Shown here one piece after another: positions 22,744 to 34,500 of a stretch of DNA of 64,000 nucleotides. A program made the translations under genes and the position numbers. This DNA is from Opisthorchis felineus (lineage: Eukaryota; Platyhelminthes; Trematoda; Opisthorchiida; Opisthorchiidae). The notes beneath the pieces are model-generated. The model worked only from the letters and a program-made list of their open reading frames with translations, was not told the DNA's origin and made no database searches. The stretch covers positions 985,188-1,049,187 of the forward strand of contig SJOL01006494.1 of the NCBI GenBank assembly GCA_004794785.1, given 5' to 3'. Every line of letters starts with the position of its first letter. Positions within the stretch are counted from its first letter, which is position 1.

Positions 22744-23589
22744 TACCACACGGTGCGAGCGGTGTGGGCTGAATTTGGTGAGGTAAGTGGACCTGGGCTC
22801 CAATTAGTATATGCAAGGGAAAGAAGATTGATGGAATAACTCACCTGAGGCCGCTGGATCTGATACTGAGTTCTGTGTAAGAGGATTCTCCTGCTCTTGT
22901 GGGCTTATGGGTTTCGAAGTGCGCCACGGGTCCTGCGTGCGAACCTGAAACTCTGGATCCATGAATGAGTGTAAAATTCAATGCATCCTACGAAGGAGGA
23001 ACTGGACATGACTCCTGCATAAGTTTACTGAGGACGGTTTCAGTTACCTGTAATGTCAAGGAAAATGGATACCCAGTAACCGCTTGAAGCCAGTAGCGCA
23101 CGTGGGGTTAGGGGAGAGTCTTAGAAAAGTAGAGGCATTCGTTCCAAATATTTGGAGGACTAGTTTTCCTGCATTACTGACCGCTACCACCCAAATGCCC
23201 TCGGAGATACGGGAGCATGTCACTGTCGCCTTGTGACCATTTTGAGACGAATTTGCAAGCACAGTACCAGCGAATCATCCCGAAGGAAAGAGCAGCCGCG
23301 GCTTTCAAACGTGCTCGGTGGGTGCGTAGAGATTTGAGATTTTTTGTGTGTGTACCACACACAGGGCGTGTAAGACCTACCAGGCTAATGGGGCGCCAGC
23401 GGATTACGAGGCGTCCATGAGGGTTCTCAACAGATGTAATTCACTGAATAAGTTCTATCTCAGGGCGTTTGGCTTCCGGTTAATCGAGAGCAAAAAGAAA
23501 AGACCGTGTCTGGTATTGTCCTAGACCAGTGACGTCTCACCAGACCGTGAGAGACAATTCGAAACGAGTGTCGTTGCTAGCTTATTGTG

Positions 23590-23657
23590 TACCTCAATTC
23601 AGACTCCACGGACCTTCTGGTCAGTAAGTTCGCGCCTCAATCACTGAGCTATCTCGA
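23590..23657 (-). mobile_element. SINE head fragment, minus strand
   Basis: About 65 bp corresponding to the tRNA-like head only, readable on minus as GAGATAGCTCAGTGATTGAG followed by GCGCGAACTTACTGACCAGAAGGTCCGTGG in pieces. Old and truncated. Confidence 0.5.
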
Positions 23658-23659
23658 GC

Positions 23660-25098
23660 TCAGGAGGAGCATGGATTCTGCCTTAATAACTTGTTGCTTA
23701 CACGTGAGAACTGTGTCAGACCAGTTGCTCAAGGCCGTCAGTCGGAGGTAATCCAATGTCAACAATCTCTCCACCCTACTCCGGGAAAGAAATCCGTCGT
23801 CCTTAATATGTAGGACAGCCAGCTTTCTGCAAGACTGACACTGTATGATTTATGTATCTCAACGATTAGCGGTGGATAGCGGTCTACTACAGGAGTTGGT
23901 ACTGCGGCCTGCACTACTCAACTTTCGCCTGAAATTACCTCGAAGGATGGAACAAAGCGAAACGATATCTGTAGACTATCCAAAGGTGTGCCGCAACATG
24001 CTGACATGACATGAGCTTACATCACAATACTTCGAATAAAACAGAGTTGGTGACGGTCGATGTGTTGACTAGCTTTGGAAAATGTCAGCATTCTTGGCAG
24101 AGCACTTGGGAAGACATTCTTTAAGCAGACGGCTGGCGGGAGCTTTTCCTAACTCGCAGCAACACAAAGACAGGTGCCCACCCCCTGGACAGTGGCTCAG
24201 GGATACTCACTGGTATGGGACCTCCTACGTTCAATTGTTTTATGGACCAAGCAACCGGCGTCAAAGCCGCTTGTTACGTTTAACCAACCGATCATTGAGT
24301 TTGGATCAATGACGTACTTAGACTCCCACAGTGGTGAGAACTTATGGTTGAACTGGGCCCAACGATTGGCTACGATAATGATACCAGCGTTGAGAAGTCT
24401 CAGTTATGTCGATCACTACCTTAAGGTTTACTTGTTCGCACTTACTGTTTCTGGCTTTGTTCGGACCCTTTTGTGTGTTAACACTTCTCTTGATTGACAC
24501 CAACACTACCTTAGCCACACGAGATTTCGCCGTGACCAGACAGCCTCAATCCTGAACCTATTCACCGTCAACGAGTACCGACGAGTACCCACTTCGTGGA
24601 GTGACCACGCAATGGACAATATAGTGCTATGTCTATTCACCATGTTGGATTAGTACTCTGAGGTTCATTGAGTGTTTACAGAAGAAACAAATCACAAATA
24701 ACAAGTTGATAACAATCCGTAGATTGTGCTAGCAAGATCACGTACCTAGGTGCCAGAGGATCGTCCGCTTTACAGGGCCTCTTTGGCCAGCCATGTGCAG
24801 GATAGAGAATGTTTTAAGATCACGTGACCTAGCAGGACGATTACTGCCTTGTCCTTGTTAGTGGAATTTGTGTCGGGGGTTACTTTGGAGGTTTTATGTA
24901 GGTGGAGTGGTTGTTGCCTCAGAGTTCCGATTTCCGAACATGCCTTTTCCGCTCGGTTAGCCCACACTAGTACTTCGGGAATACATGAAACTAGGAGGCT
25001 GGCGTGGCTATCTTATCATTTTGCACATTTATGCACACGTATAACTTACTCGATATTTTCACTTTTAGCACTGAATTGCATCCTTACCTGAAATTCAG
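23660..25098. other. Anonymous sequence upstream of the kinase exons
   Basis: Upstream non-coding or N-terminal exons and the promoter of the IP3 3-kinase gene could lie here, but no promoter or exon can be supported. Confidence 0.3.
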
Positions 25099-25569
25099 GC
25101 CTTATTGCGTTCAATGGAGTCTACCTTACTGGACTCACAAGGGCCCAAGCTAGACCTGTGCACTTGTCGCTTTTTGAAGAATCTCGCCACGTTCCGTACT
25201 CTCGAAGTCACGAATCTATCAGTCTGTCCAACAACTCAGCGATTGGCGTCGCCTCTCAGGAAGATCACAACCTCTATTGGTAGTATCCCTCATTTCGGAA
25301 ATTCAGTTCCAATGACGACACCCAACGATTCAGCCGAATCTACAGACAATGTAGGGACTGATATGCCCCTAGCTTGTATTAATGAGCTTTCAAAAAATCT
25401 TCATTGGCTCCTTTCTCTCTTTCGAGCCGCCCCTTCGAGGGATCCGGATTCCACTTCTCACGGTCTTGCCTCACATACCAGGTGGAAAAAGTCTCAAGAG
25501 TTCTGCTCCGAAAATCCCCACCAAGTTCAAGTCAACGGAGAAGTGCTTACGAAATCACTGATCCCATTT
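25099..25569 (+). CDS. ITPK: IP3 3-kinase exon A (N-terminal, candidate)
   Basis: 471 bp, 157 codons, phase 0 at the end. Acceptor CTGAAATTCAG|GC at 25098 and donor CCATTT|GTGAGT at 25570. An ATG at 25114 (TCAATGG) could be the true start, in which case this is the first coding exon. The segment is Ser/Thr/Pro-rich with no domain recognised, as expected for the variable N terminus of these kinases. Joining to exon B is supported by phase and proximity only. Confidence 0.5.
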
Positions 25570-28500
25570 GTGAGTTTGCGCTTTCGTTGCTGGTGATTAG
25601 CAACGTAATTTTGGATTGTTTACTCCCACTTTCTATTCCCCCTAAGTCCTAACTTTTTGGAGTATAACCACAGTGTCCCACGAGTTCTTATGTATCAGAA
25701 AGCGAATTTGTACAGTTGCGTCAAACAGCGTTCAGATGAAAACTTTCACCCACATCTGTTATAGTTCACTGGAAAACGACGCTTGGAGTATGCAGATCCA
25801 TCCTTATCTTTGGACTCGGCGGTTCAGTACAAGCCTGCTCAATGGGTTCAGCTTGCTGGACATGAAGGTTGGTAATGCAAAACTAGATATTTCCTAGATG
25901 GGCATTTCTTTTCATGCTTCATGTTGATAAGCTACCTGTTGTAGTTTCCCAGTTCATTTCCGGATCTGGTGTTACGTAACCAGCTTGGACACTTACAGTA
26001 TCTAGCTTGTACCTTTCGGGCCGAGAGGCTCTATCGGCAAGTTGGATGGAGCCAAAAGATTTTCTAAGAAGACGATGAGGGGAAAACGATTTTCGAGTAG
26101 AGCGCGTGTCCTTTGAAGGCCCATGCGCAACGACGAAGTGCTCAGTAAGGAAAACTTTGTGGTGATCTAAGCTGCTAGATTTACTGCCTTGTAAACCAGT
26201 GAGAATTGGAACTTGGTTGTGTATTTTTGCATATGCAAGGAGCGGCAATATCCCCTGACTCAATAAAGTTGCTAGACGAATACTAGTAGAATGTGGATGT
26301 GTTGATTGGAGGTTCGATACATACAGTGAACTAAGATCACGTAAAGAGCCTGACATTTCTTCTCAACCGATTGGATAGTGACCAATTGATCAAGTTATCA
26401 GCGTTCGACCAGGGTTGGATGACCGTTTAACACCAACCGGTAAATTGGCTTCCGATGATTTACCGCGCCTCAAAGTATCACCACACGGCTGCTGTAGTTT
26501 TTTCAGGACTGTAGAACGAAGAGCGGCTTTTCATAGAAATCGCAACCAACCCAGCCGAAGTGTACATTAAGAGAGTTCTGAAGTCTTCACTTGTTCATTT
26601 CCTGAATGCACCGAGTACACTTTTAAGTGCTTTGAGTTCTCAACAGGTATGTTCCAAGCATTAGGGTAAAACGGGGTGGCCCGGGATGCTGAGTAGACTA
26701 ATCCGGTACATAGGGTCTGCGTCAAGCTTGAATAAACCGAATTTACGGTTTCTGGAGGAATGCATGGAATAGGGGCGCTAGCCACGACAGTTTTAACAAT
26801 TCCCCGCCAACATGATGTTAGACTCAGAAGTAAAGGTAGCAACTAGGAGGGCACGAGTTCAGCAAACAACGAAATATTGCACAGCGTGAATGCATAGTGA
26901 ACGAATTATGTGACTTCTGTCGTTGAAAAAAAACGCAGGATAAGCGGACGGGAATCGGGGCTCAAGACCTTAAGTACAGCAGTTTTTTCGGCTAATCTAA
27001 TTAGATACGCACGTAGTTTGTGAGATCTAGAACAGGCACAAATTGAAGTACTCTCTTTAAGCATGAAATAATCTGACAAACGAAAAAAGATTCATCAACT
27101 AGGGTTGGAAACTCAGTTTTATAAACTTATGACTCAATCCCAGGATTTGTAGCCGATTACAAATGTGGGACTAGAACGGTTTAGGCCGATTCGATTAACA
27201 ACATGTCCATAGCAATCACAACGACGTGCTGTCCGGACGCTTGACGATAACACAGTCGTAGTGATGCACAAACCCACCCCGTTGTGGGGCAGTGCCAATG
27301 AACAGAACTGACTGTATTCATAAGTTGAGAGACACTTTCCGTGACGTCAAATTTCCACCTCTTTTCAGATGTCAAGGGCGAAGCTGACGCGATAGAATGG
27401 CAACTGAACAACACCCAAGGGTAGGAATCTCAATTCAAGTACACAGTTTGATACAGCAGTGTTCCGAGGCTATATGACCCACCCAAGTTTCGTAGATCTG
27501 CTCGTTCACTGCGTCCGATCTTACGTATCCCCCTATCACTCAATGACGCAAAGGATAACTGAACTCTCATGAACTAAGTGTACAGAATTAGCCAGATATA
27601 ATCTACGTGACGCGTTTCAGTTTACTGAACCAATCAGAAACCTAAACGTTCCAAATCAAGTGATGCGGCTTCCTTACTCACCAAGATACTCCTAGTTGAA
27701 GCCATTAGCTCACTCTACGTGCATAGAGTTGAACGGAATCGCGAATTTCTGTTTCAAATTACATGTTTTACCGACAGATGGACTGCCAGTTGGGCGTCTA
27801 CTGGCAGTTGTGCTTACGGACACGCTAAAACGGTACCGACAGTGTGTGTCTTCTTTACTGCCGCTGAATCGATGACGAGATTGGTCAGTTTCCTGAAGCA
27901 TTCAACACTGGCCACCCGGCATCAAGTTTAGCTATGAATTAGAACAATGCAGTACTATCCTATTTATGGATGTTTCGCTGGTACGCCACAACAACCGGCG
28001 TGCCGTCCCGGACTATGTATCTTAAACCCCCCAGATGGATGGGTCACTATCTCCAATTTTAGCTGCCGTCCGAATTTTATCAAATGTTTGACACTTACAA
28101 ACTTAGTTGTTCCACTGAGTGCTTACGTTCAGCAGTTGACTCCATTAAGGATGTGCTATGCGAAAATGATTTCTCTGTTAAGTTTCTGGAAAAGAAGTAC
28201 TATTGAATGGACAGGACGACATTGTTGTGACCGTTTTAAATAAAGAATTGTCTTTTATGCTACCTTTAATGGTGACATCCTGTGAGATATTTACACACCG
28301 CTTATGTAGTAACCTTCACAGCGCATTCAACGCGGCTAAACTTTCGCCAACTACCCATAATCTTTCAACCCTTCAAAGACAAGTTCACCCTCGTGACTGC
28401 AAGTATATGCATTCTCCGACTCCGGGGTTCATATTCAGTTCTCTTTATTCGTCACATGACGAGACAACCAACAATGAGGGTAAGAGAACATCTACGGGCA

Positions 28501-31500
28501 TGGCAGATGGCATGCCAGATGTGCTCGTCATAATCGGGTTGCAAGGGAATTCGCAAAGCGTCTCCGTCGCCTGGGATACACCGTCTTCGAGGAGTTGAGA
28601 GCACCTACTTCGACGTCATTCATCAAGCCTGACCTAATCGCTGTTCGGGAGCGCCGAGCAACTGTGATAGACGTTAGCATAGTCCCGGATGGGCGCGGAG
28701 TGAATGTGTGGAATGAGAAGAAGCAGAAGTATGGTGCTGATGAATATTCCCTCGCCATAATCTCAGCCCTACGTGCAATTGGTTGTGATGTCGACTTTTT
28801 GGTCCACCAACCGATGATCATCTCTTATCGAGGTATCTGCTTTCCTCAATCCGCCAAGGCTGTTATTGGACTGGGACTTCCTAAGTTCACAGTCAGTGAC
28901 TTGTGTTTGCTTGCCATTGTGGGCTCCCTGCGTACTTACGACACTTTTATGCGTGGTACATGGCGTTGAGTGCACATTCTTGCCATTGAATCTCACACCA
29001 GACCCAGTATGACGGACACTTTGTGCCTGATGTGCGAGTCTTGACTGTGCTAGCGCTTACCGCGCCTTGAAGAGCATTCAGCATTGTTTGTCCTTTCTTC
29101 GGCTGTTGATCTTTACACGCGTGTTTCCATACCAAAATTCTTACATACGTTGGGATTCATCTTATCTGACTGGAACTGTTGGTGGTCTGACTTCGAAAGA
29201 GACGTTTCTCTCTTTTACCTCATATTCTCCTGTAACACTTTCACATTCATCGCTTGCATTTACTTTTTATGTCTGTGAACATGCCCTTCAAAAATAAACG
29301 ATAATAGAGGGAAGGACGTCAAAAGCACCTTTTGAACATTCGATTGCCTCAACTCACTGCATCAAATTGGGATCGATTTTCCGGATTCTATACCGAGTAC
29401 CGCAGTACAAATTCATGGGTATCAACCGAAGGATATTAAGCACATCCATTTGCCTTTACAATCCCAACCTGCGTAGGCTAAAGAAGTTCCTTACCCTGTT
29501 TCAACCATGATCAGGAGTCTGCGCAAATTTCGGGCCCAACGGCTGTACTGAAAAATCGGCGACAACATATTAAGTGACGCATATTAATGTTAGCATGCCC
29601 ATATATCAAATACGTATACTAATGTTTCACCTTATACATAATTGCTTCGTAGATTTCATCAGGATTACTGATCTGAGCATGATTCCGTCGCATAGACGGC
29701 GCTGAATTGACTGGGTTTACAGCGTTGGTTTCATATATGGCCAATTAGCGCGGCTAGTTTTGTGATGCAAGGAATTTGTCACGGTCAGTATGGGTCACAG
29801 ATATGAGCCTGTTTTGTAATTCTGGTAGTCCATATAATCGAGGTTTGGAAGAGCCTTAGACTGAGGCTGCCATAGTAAACATAATGCAATGTCTGTTTTT
29901 GGTTGCTAAGAACGATGAGTAACCCAGCTGTGCATCGCGCCAGTTTGCAATCCCCCCACGCATCTTGTGGATCTTCGTTGTGCCAAAAGTTGTCGTATTT
30001 ATTCAGGAGGACTTTTCCGATATCCCCTAACTGAACGTGTTAGAGCTGCGCCTTCTCGGTAATGCACTTCTCTTATGTATGTATGTATGTATGTTGTGTG
30101 TTGTATGTTGTCTCTGTATGTTGTCCACATGCGAGTCTGCCACATTACTGACCAATCCCCTGTGTCCGGATGCTAACATTCAGGTAATCGCCAGAATGTC
30201 ACGAATTCGGACCCCCCACCCCGGAGGTCTGTAAGATGTGAATTGCTAATGATTCCCAACAGCAGCTGTGGTGTTTGCTTTTTTAGCGTGGATCAAACCC
30301 ATTTGTAGGATGAAAGTTTAACTAACGATTTCACAAACTGGTCACAAACAACACGCCCAGGATTTATCAGTTCCGCAAACACTGCTAAGAAGTGACTCAG
30401 TTTTATTAATTTTATCATAAGGCATACGATGGGTAAATAGACTATCATCGACTAAAACTGGTTATCTCCAGCTACCCTTCAGAAGCGGGAGCAACTCAGA
30501 ATGCAGTATACTGTGGATGAACTTCGCACCCAACGCCACCCAACTAAAGACTTGTGGTTTACAAACACCAACAATCCTTAGGCAAAGTGCAGTTCACGAC
30601 TCCTCACTGATGCCGCGTCCTTCGCAAACGCGATATTTCTAACAAAGAATCACCTTCTTAAACTGGAATGAGAATACAGGCAACATCGCGCCATCCCTAG
30701 CTACGGTCGATGTAGAATTAATAATCTCGTGTCGTGTACTGGGTCCCAATAAATCGATCGATCGCCAGCTAACGTTAAATCTATCTGATTAGGTCGTTAC
30801 CAAATAATGCATGCATGGACATCACTAACCCGACTCAGTCACTGATCGATCAGCCAAGGGCAAATACCAGCTTCGTCACATGTCTGTAATTCCTCTTTTG
30901 TTTGTTGGATATCGTGCGCACAAAGTATTCCACTTATGGTAGTGAATTCCTTTCCAGGCAGCTTATTACCTACCGGGACTGGAAGTTTACTGAAAGAATA
31001 CAACGAGTGTGAAGCGTTATGCTTGAAGCAGCTGCAGTTTGATACCCTGCGACCACACGTCCCAAAGTATGAAGGCGAAAAGCTGTTGGGAAGTACACGT
31101 ATCCTTTCTGTTGAAATTTTTCTTGTACCTCACCACAATACTTGTGTTCTTGCTGTAGAATGTTTATCATCCTTCTCTACTCCTCCTACCATTGTTACTG
31201 AGACATAGATTAGTGTATAGGACTTGTACCTCTTGTTCGGTCAGTTAAGATCCCATCTGCTTTCACGACTCTTGCGGTCTTCAATGGTTCGACTGACCTT
31301 GACAGTTCTGTATATGTTTCGGTCTTTATCCAGGTAACCGTATTTGCATGCTGTCGGAATTTTCACCCCAGATTGATGATAAAACAGTTCCACTTCAGTG
31401 GACGAACCCAGAGGCAATACTACAGCGAGCTATTCGGCTAACAGCGAATTCGCAGACTTTCCAGCTGATTGCCCTTTCATTTACACTGCTTAGACAGTGA

Positions 31501-34500
31501 CGCCAGAACAGCCTATACGGCTATCCAGAATGCATGTCCCATCAGAGGTCCCTCCCGTCATGCACAATTTCATGTGCGATCCTTGTGATGAATGGCCACC
31601 GCCCACAAGAGAGACGCAGTATCTTCATCATTGGTAGTCTATCTTAGAGGGTTATTGTGCATTAAATAGTATCAGCTAATGAGTTGTTGCGTTTGTTGGG
31701 TGGATACCAGCTTATCAAGCTGAATTTACTCGCTACCCGAGCGACTTCCAAGTTACCAAATGCTACGAAATTGAAGAATAATTATGGTGACCGTACTAAA
31801 AAAACCTTGCATCAAGTACGACAATAAGCAATAGGCAGAAGCCTGACGTTTTCTATGATTCAGGGCAGCGTTCACACATCATCATTACCAGAGGCAGCAA
31901 CATCAGTGTTGGCACTGATGTTTCACTGCCTTACAACCATGAAGTTCATTTAATTGTATTTAGAATCTTAGAGTTAAAAAGAAGAGGAAAAGAGTGAGTG
32001 AGTGAGTGAGGGGACCTGATGCTGGTGTATATCAAGCATTCTGCGGTACCTACACCTTCGAGTGCTCAATCAGACGATCTGGAAACTGACAACATGAGCT
32101 CCACTGGCATCCATCAGCCACCGTTTCTTGCAGTGTGTCCAACCAAGCGCAGGCGGGGTCACGGAGACCCCATCCTGGAAGGCGTACTGCGCCAACAACT
32201 CGTAATCTCTTTCACACCCTTCTGTCAAGTCATACGTTGTCCAACTCGCGGTTGGCGCCATTCTGAAGGATGCACGGAGAACAACGCTCGTCTCGGCAGA
32301 CCGTGTTTCGGCATGCGTAGAACATGGCCGAAGGACCGCAGTTGATGGTGCTGGATGTTTTCCGTGATTGAAGTGCCTGATGTACAACCAAATACCCGTT
32401 TTCTAATCACCTGGTTACTAATAAGTTGACACCACCCAAAACCAGCAACCTTTCTGATTCATTGGTGGTCAAAAACCTGAAGATACCTCACATCTATCCG
32501 CAGAGGCCACGTCTCGCAGCCACAACACAGCCCTTACCGTAACCTGGTATACGCGACCTTTAAGATCCATTTATTTGCCTTCTTGACGCCACAGGTGACG
32601 CAAATTAGCAAACCTGATTCGGGCCTTTGGGATTCTCGCACTGACTTCAAACACACTTCTGTCAGAGCTAAAATGACTACCATGTAAACTTCCACACAGC
32701 CCGCAGTGATTCTCTTTGAATTGTAAGGGGTATGTTCAGAGACTGTACGTTCCCAAGCATGACTTTGCACTTTGAGGGTGCAAGGCGCATTCCCGAAGAT
32801 TGCGTGACGGTGTCAGTCTATTCCAGAGGGCGTATGCCTCGCACTGGTCCTCAAAGATGAGGGCGATGTCAACAGATCAACAAGGTTCTCACCGGCAACA
32901 ATTTGAACACCGGAGTCTTGCAGACCTTCCAGCGTTCGCCTTAGTATTTCGTCATTAACGAAGTTCAATAGGAATGGAGAAAGTGGAAATCCTTGTCGGA
33001 CACCACTTTTGTAGGGAAGCTTTTAGAGAGCTCACCACATGCTCGCACGCGCAGGTGTGAATATAAGGGTCGGATTATGTTCACAAACTTCCGGGGCATA
33101 CCCTGTTGAGCAAATGTAGTTAACAGCATTGTCCGATCGACAGCATCGAACACACCTTTGGAGTCAAGGAACACCAAGATTGTGGGTACTCTGTACATGC
33201 GGTGTTGCTCTAACCCCTGATGGCGTTTGAAAATGTGGTCAACACAGCGCTACCCGGATTATCACGGGTCAAGGTTTCGCGTGCCACTGTAAGATGATGA
33301 TGAATCAGTGACGCCAGGACAACAGGAGTCAAACTAACACCTCTGCTTACTACATTCACTGCGAGTACCCTTTCTGAAAATGGGCACTATTATCGATTCA
33401 CCCCAGTTGTCTGGGACGATCTCCTTCTCCCAGATACCCAAATAGGCTAGAAAAGCACTGACTAAGAACTCCACCACCATCCTTGAACAGAGAAGGTGGA
33501 AGGTCATCAAGACGAGGAGCACGCTGACGCTTGAGTAGAGATGGACACCCTGACACTTCGGAGGTTGAGGGTGACTCCATATTTGTACTACTCCTTTCTG
33601 TTGAAGGTCAGGATTCCAGATTGGAGGTAGCAGTTGGCCAACTGAATTGCTGTTCGAAGTATTGTGCCCAGCGGTCCAAACGTTCTGCTTTGCTGGATAT
33701 CAGAGAGCCATTGTGGTTCCTGATAATTTCGCTGACAAGTCTTCCGAGGACCAGTCGAACGAATTAAGTGGAACAGCTTCCGGACGTTTCCAGCATTTTT
33801 GGCATCTGACATTTCTTCGGCCTTTCGGGCCCACCAAGATTCTCGGTCTGCACGGACACTCATTTTCACCTGGCGTCGGATGATGCGTCGGGTAGAGTTT
33901 TGGTTGCGGCCAGGGTTGCCGGGCGTCCAGCAAAGACATGATCATTTCAGAGTTTCAATGTTTGGGTGAGGTTCGCTGGGTTGTGCTGGAAACGGAATTT
34001 CTGGCTCTGAGTAGTACGTTGGATAGCTTTTCCCATTGACTGCTTATATCTGAAATCGGACCGTCTCGCAGACGTTCGAGGATCCGGTTCTGATAGTTTC
34101 GTTTGATTTCTGGGTCAACTAGCTTCTCAGTCACTAAGCGAGGTGTGCACGTTTTGCGTAGACTTGAAAAGCGCAATGGAAATCAGCAGCGTACGAATGC
34201 ATGGTCGAAGTCCACGCTGGTATTCCAGAAGGAGCAGCAGGCGGTTATCGACCCTCGTCACCGATGACTGACGGCAATGTGGTTTGTTTGGCTTTGGGGC
34301 TGGTTCGTTGATAGGCACCACGTTCCCAAGCGATTTCCACTGTTCCGATAATTGGTACTGCAAAGGAACAGTCTGTAATCGGCACACATCTGAAGCAGGC
34401 AATCTCCGTTGTTCATGCGTTTCGTGTCCAATCCAAGACGACTACCCAATCGTGCCTCAGCAGCGCTTAGTCTACTTATTTGGGCGTTCATGTCGCTAGC

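Noticed and set aside
25919..26356. Antisense gene in kinase intron (145 codons, minus)
   Set aside because: No family, splice signal or conservation evidence; kept only as an open stretch.
28203..29305. Nearby 28S rRNA gene, expected if an R2 element is present
   Set aside because: Flanking sequence shows no recognisable rRNA; the fragment lies between kinase exons B and C.
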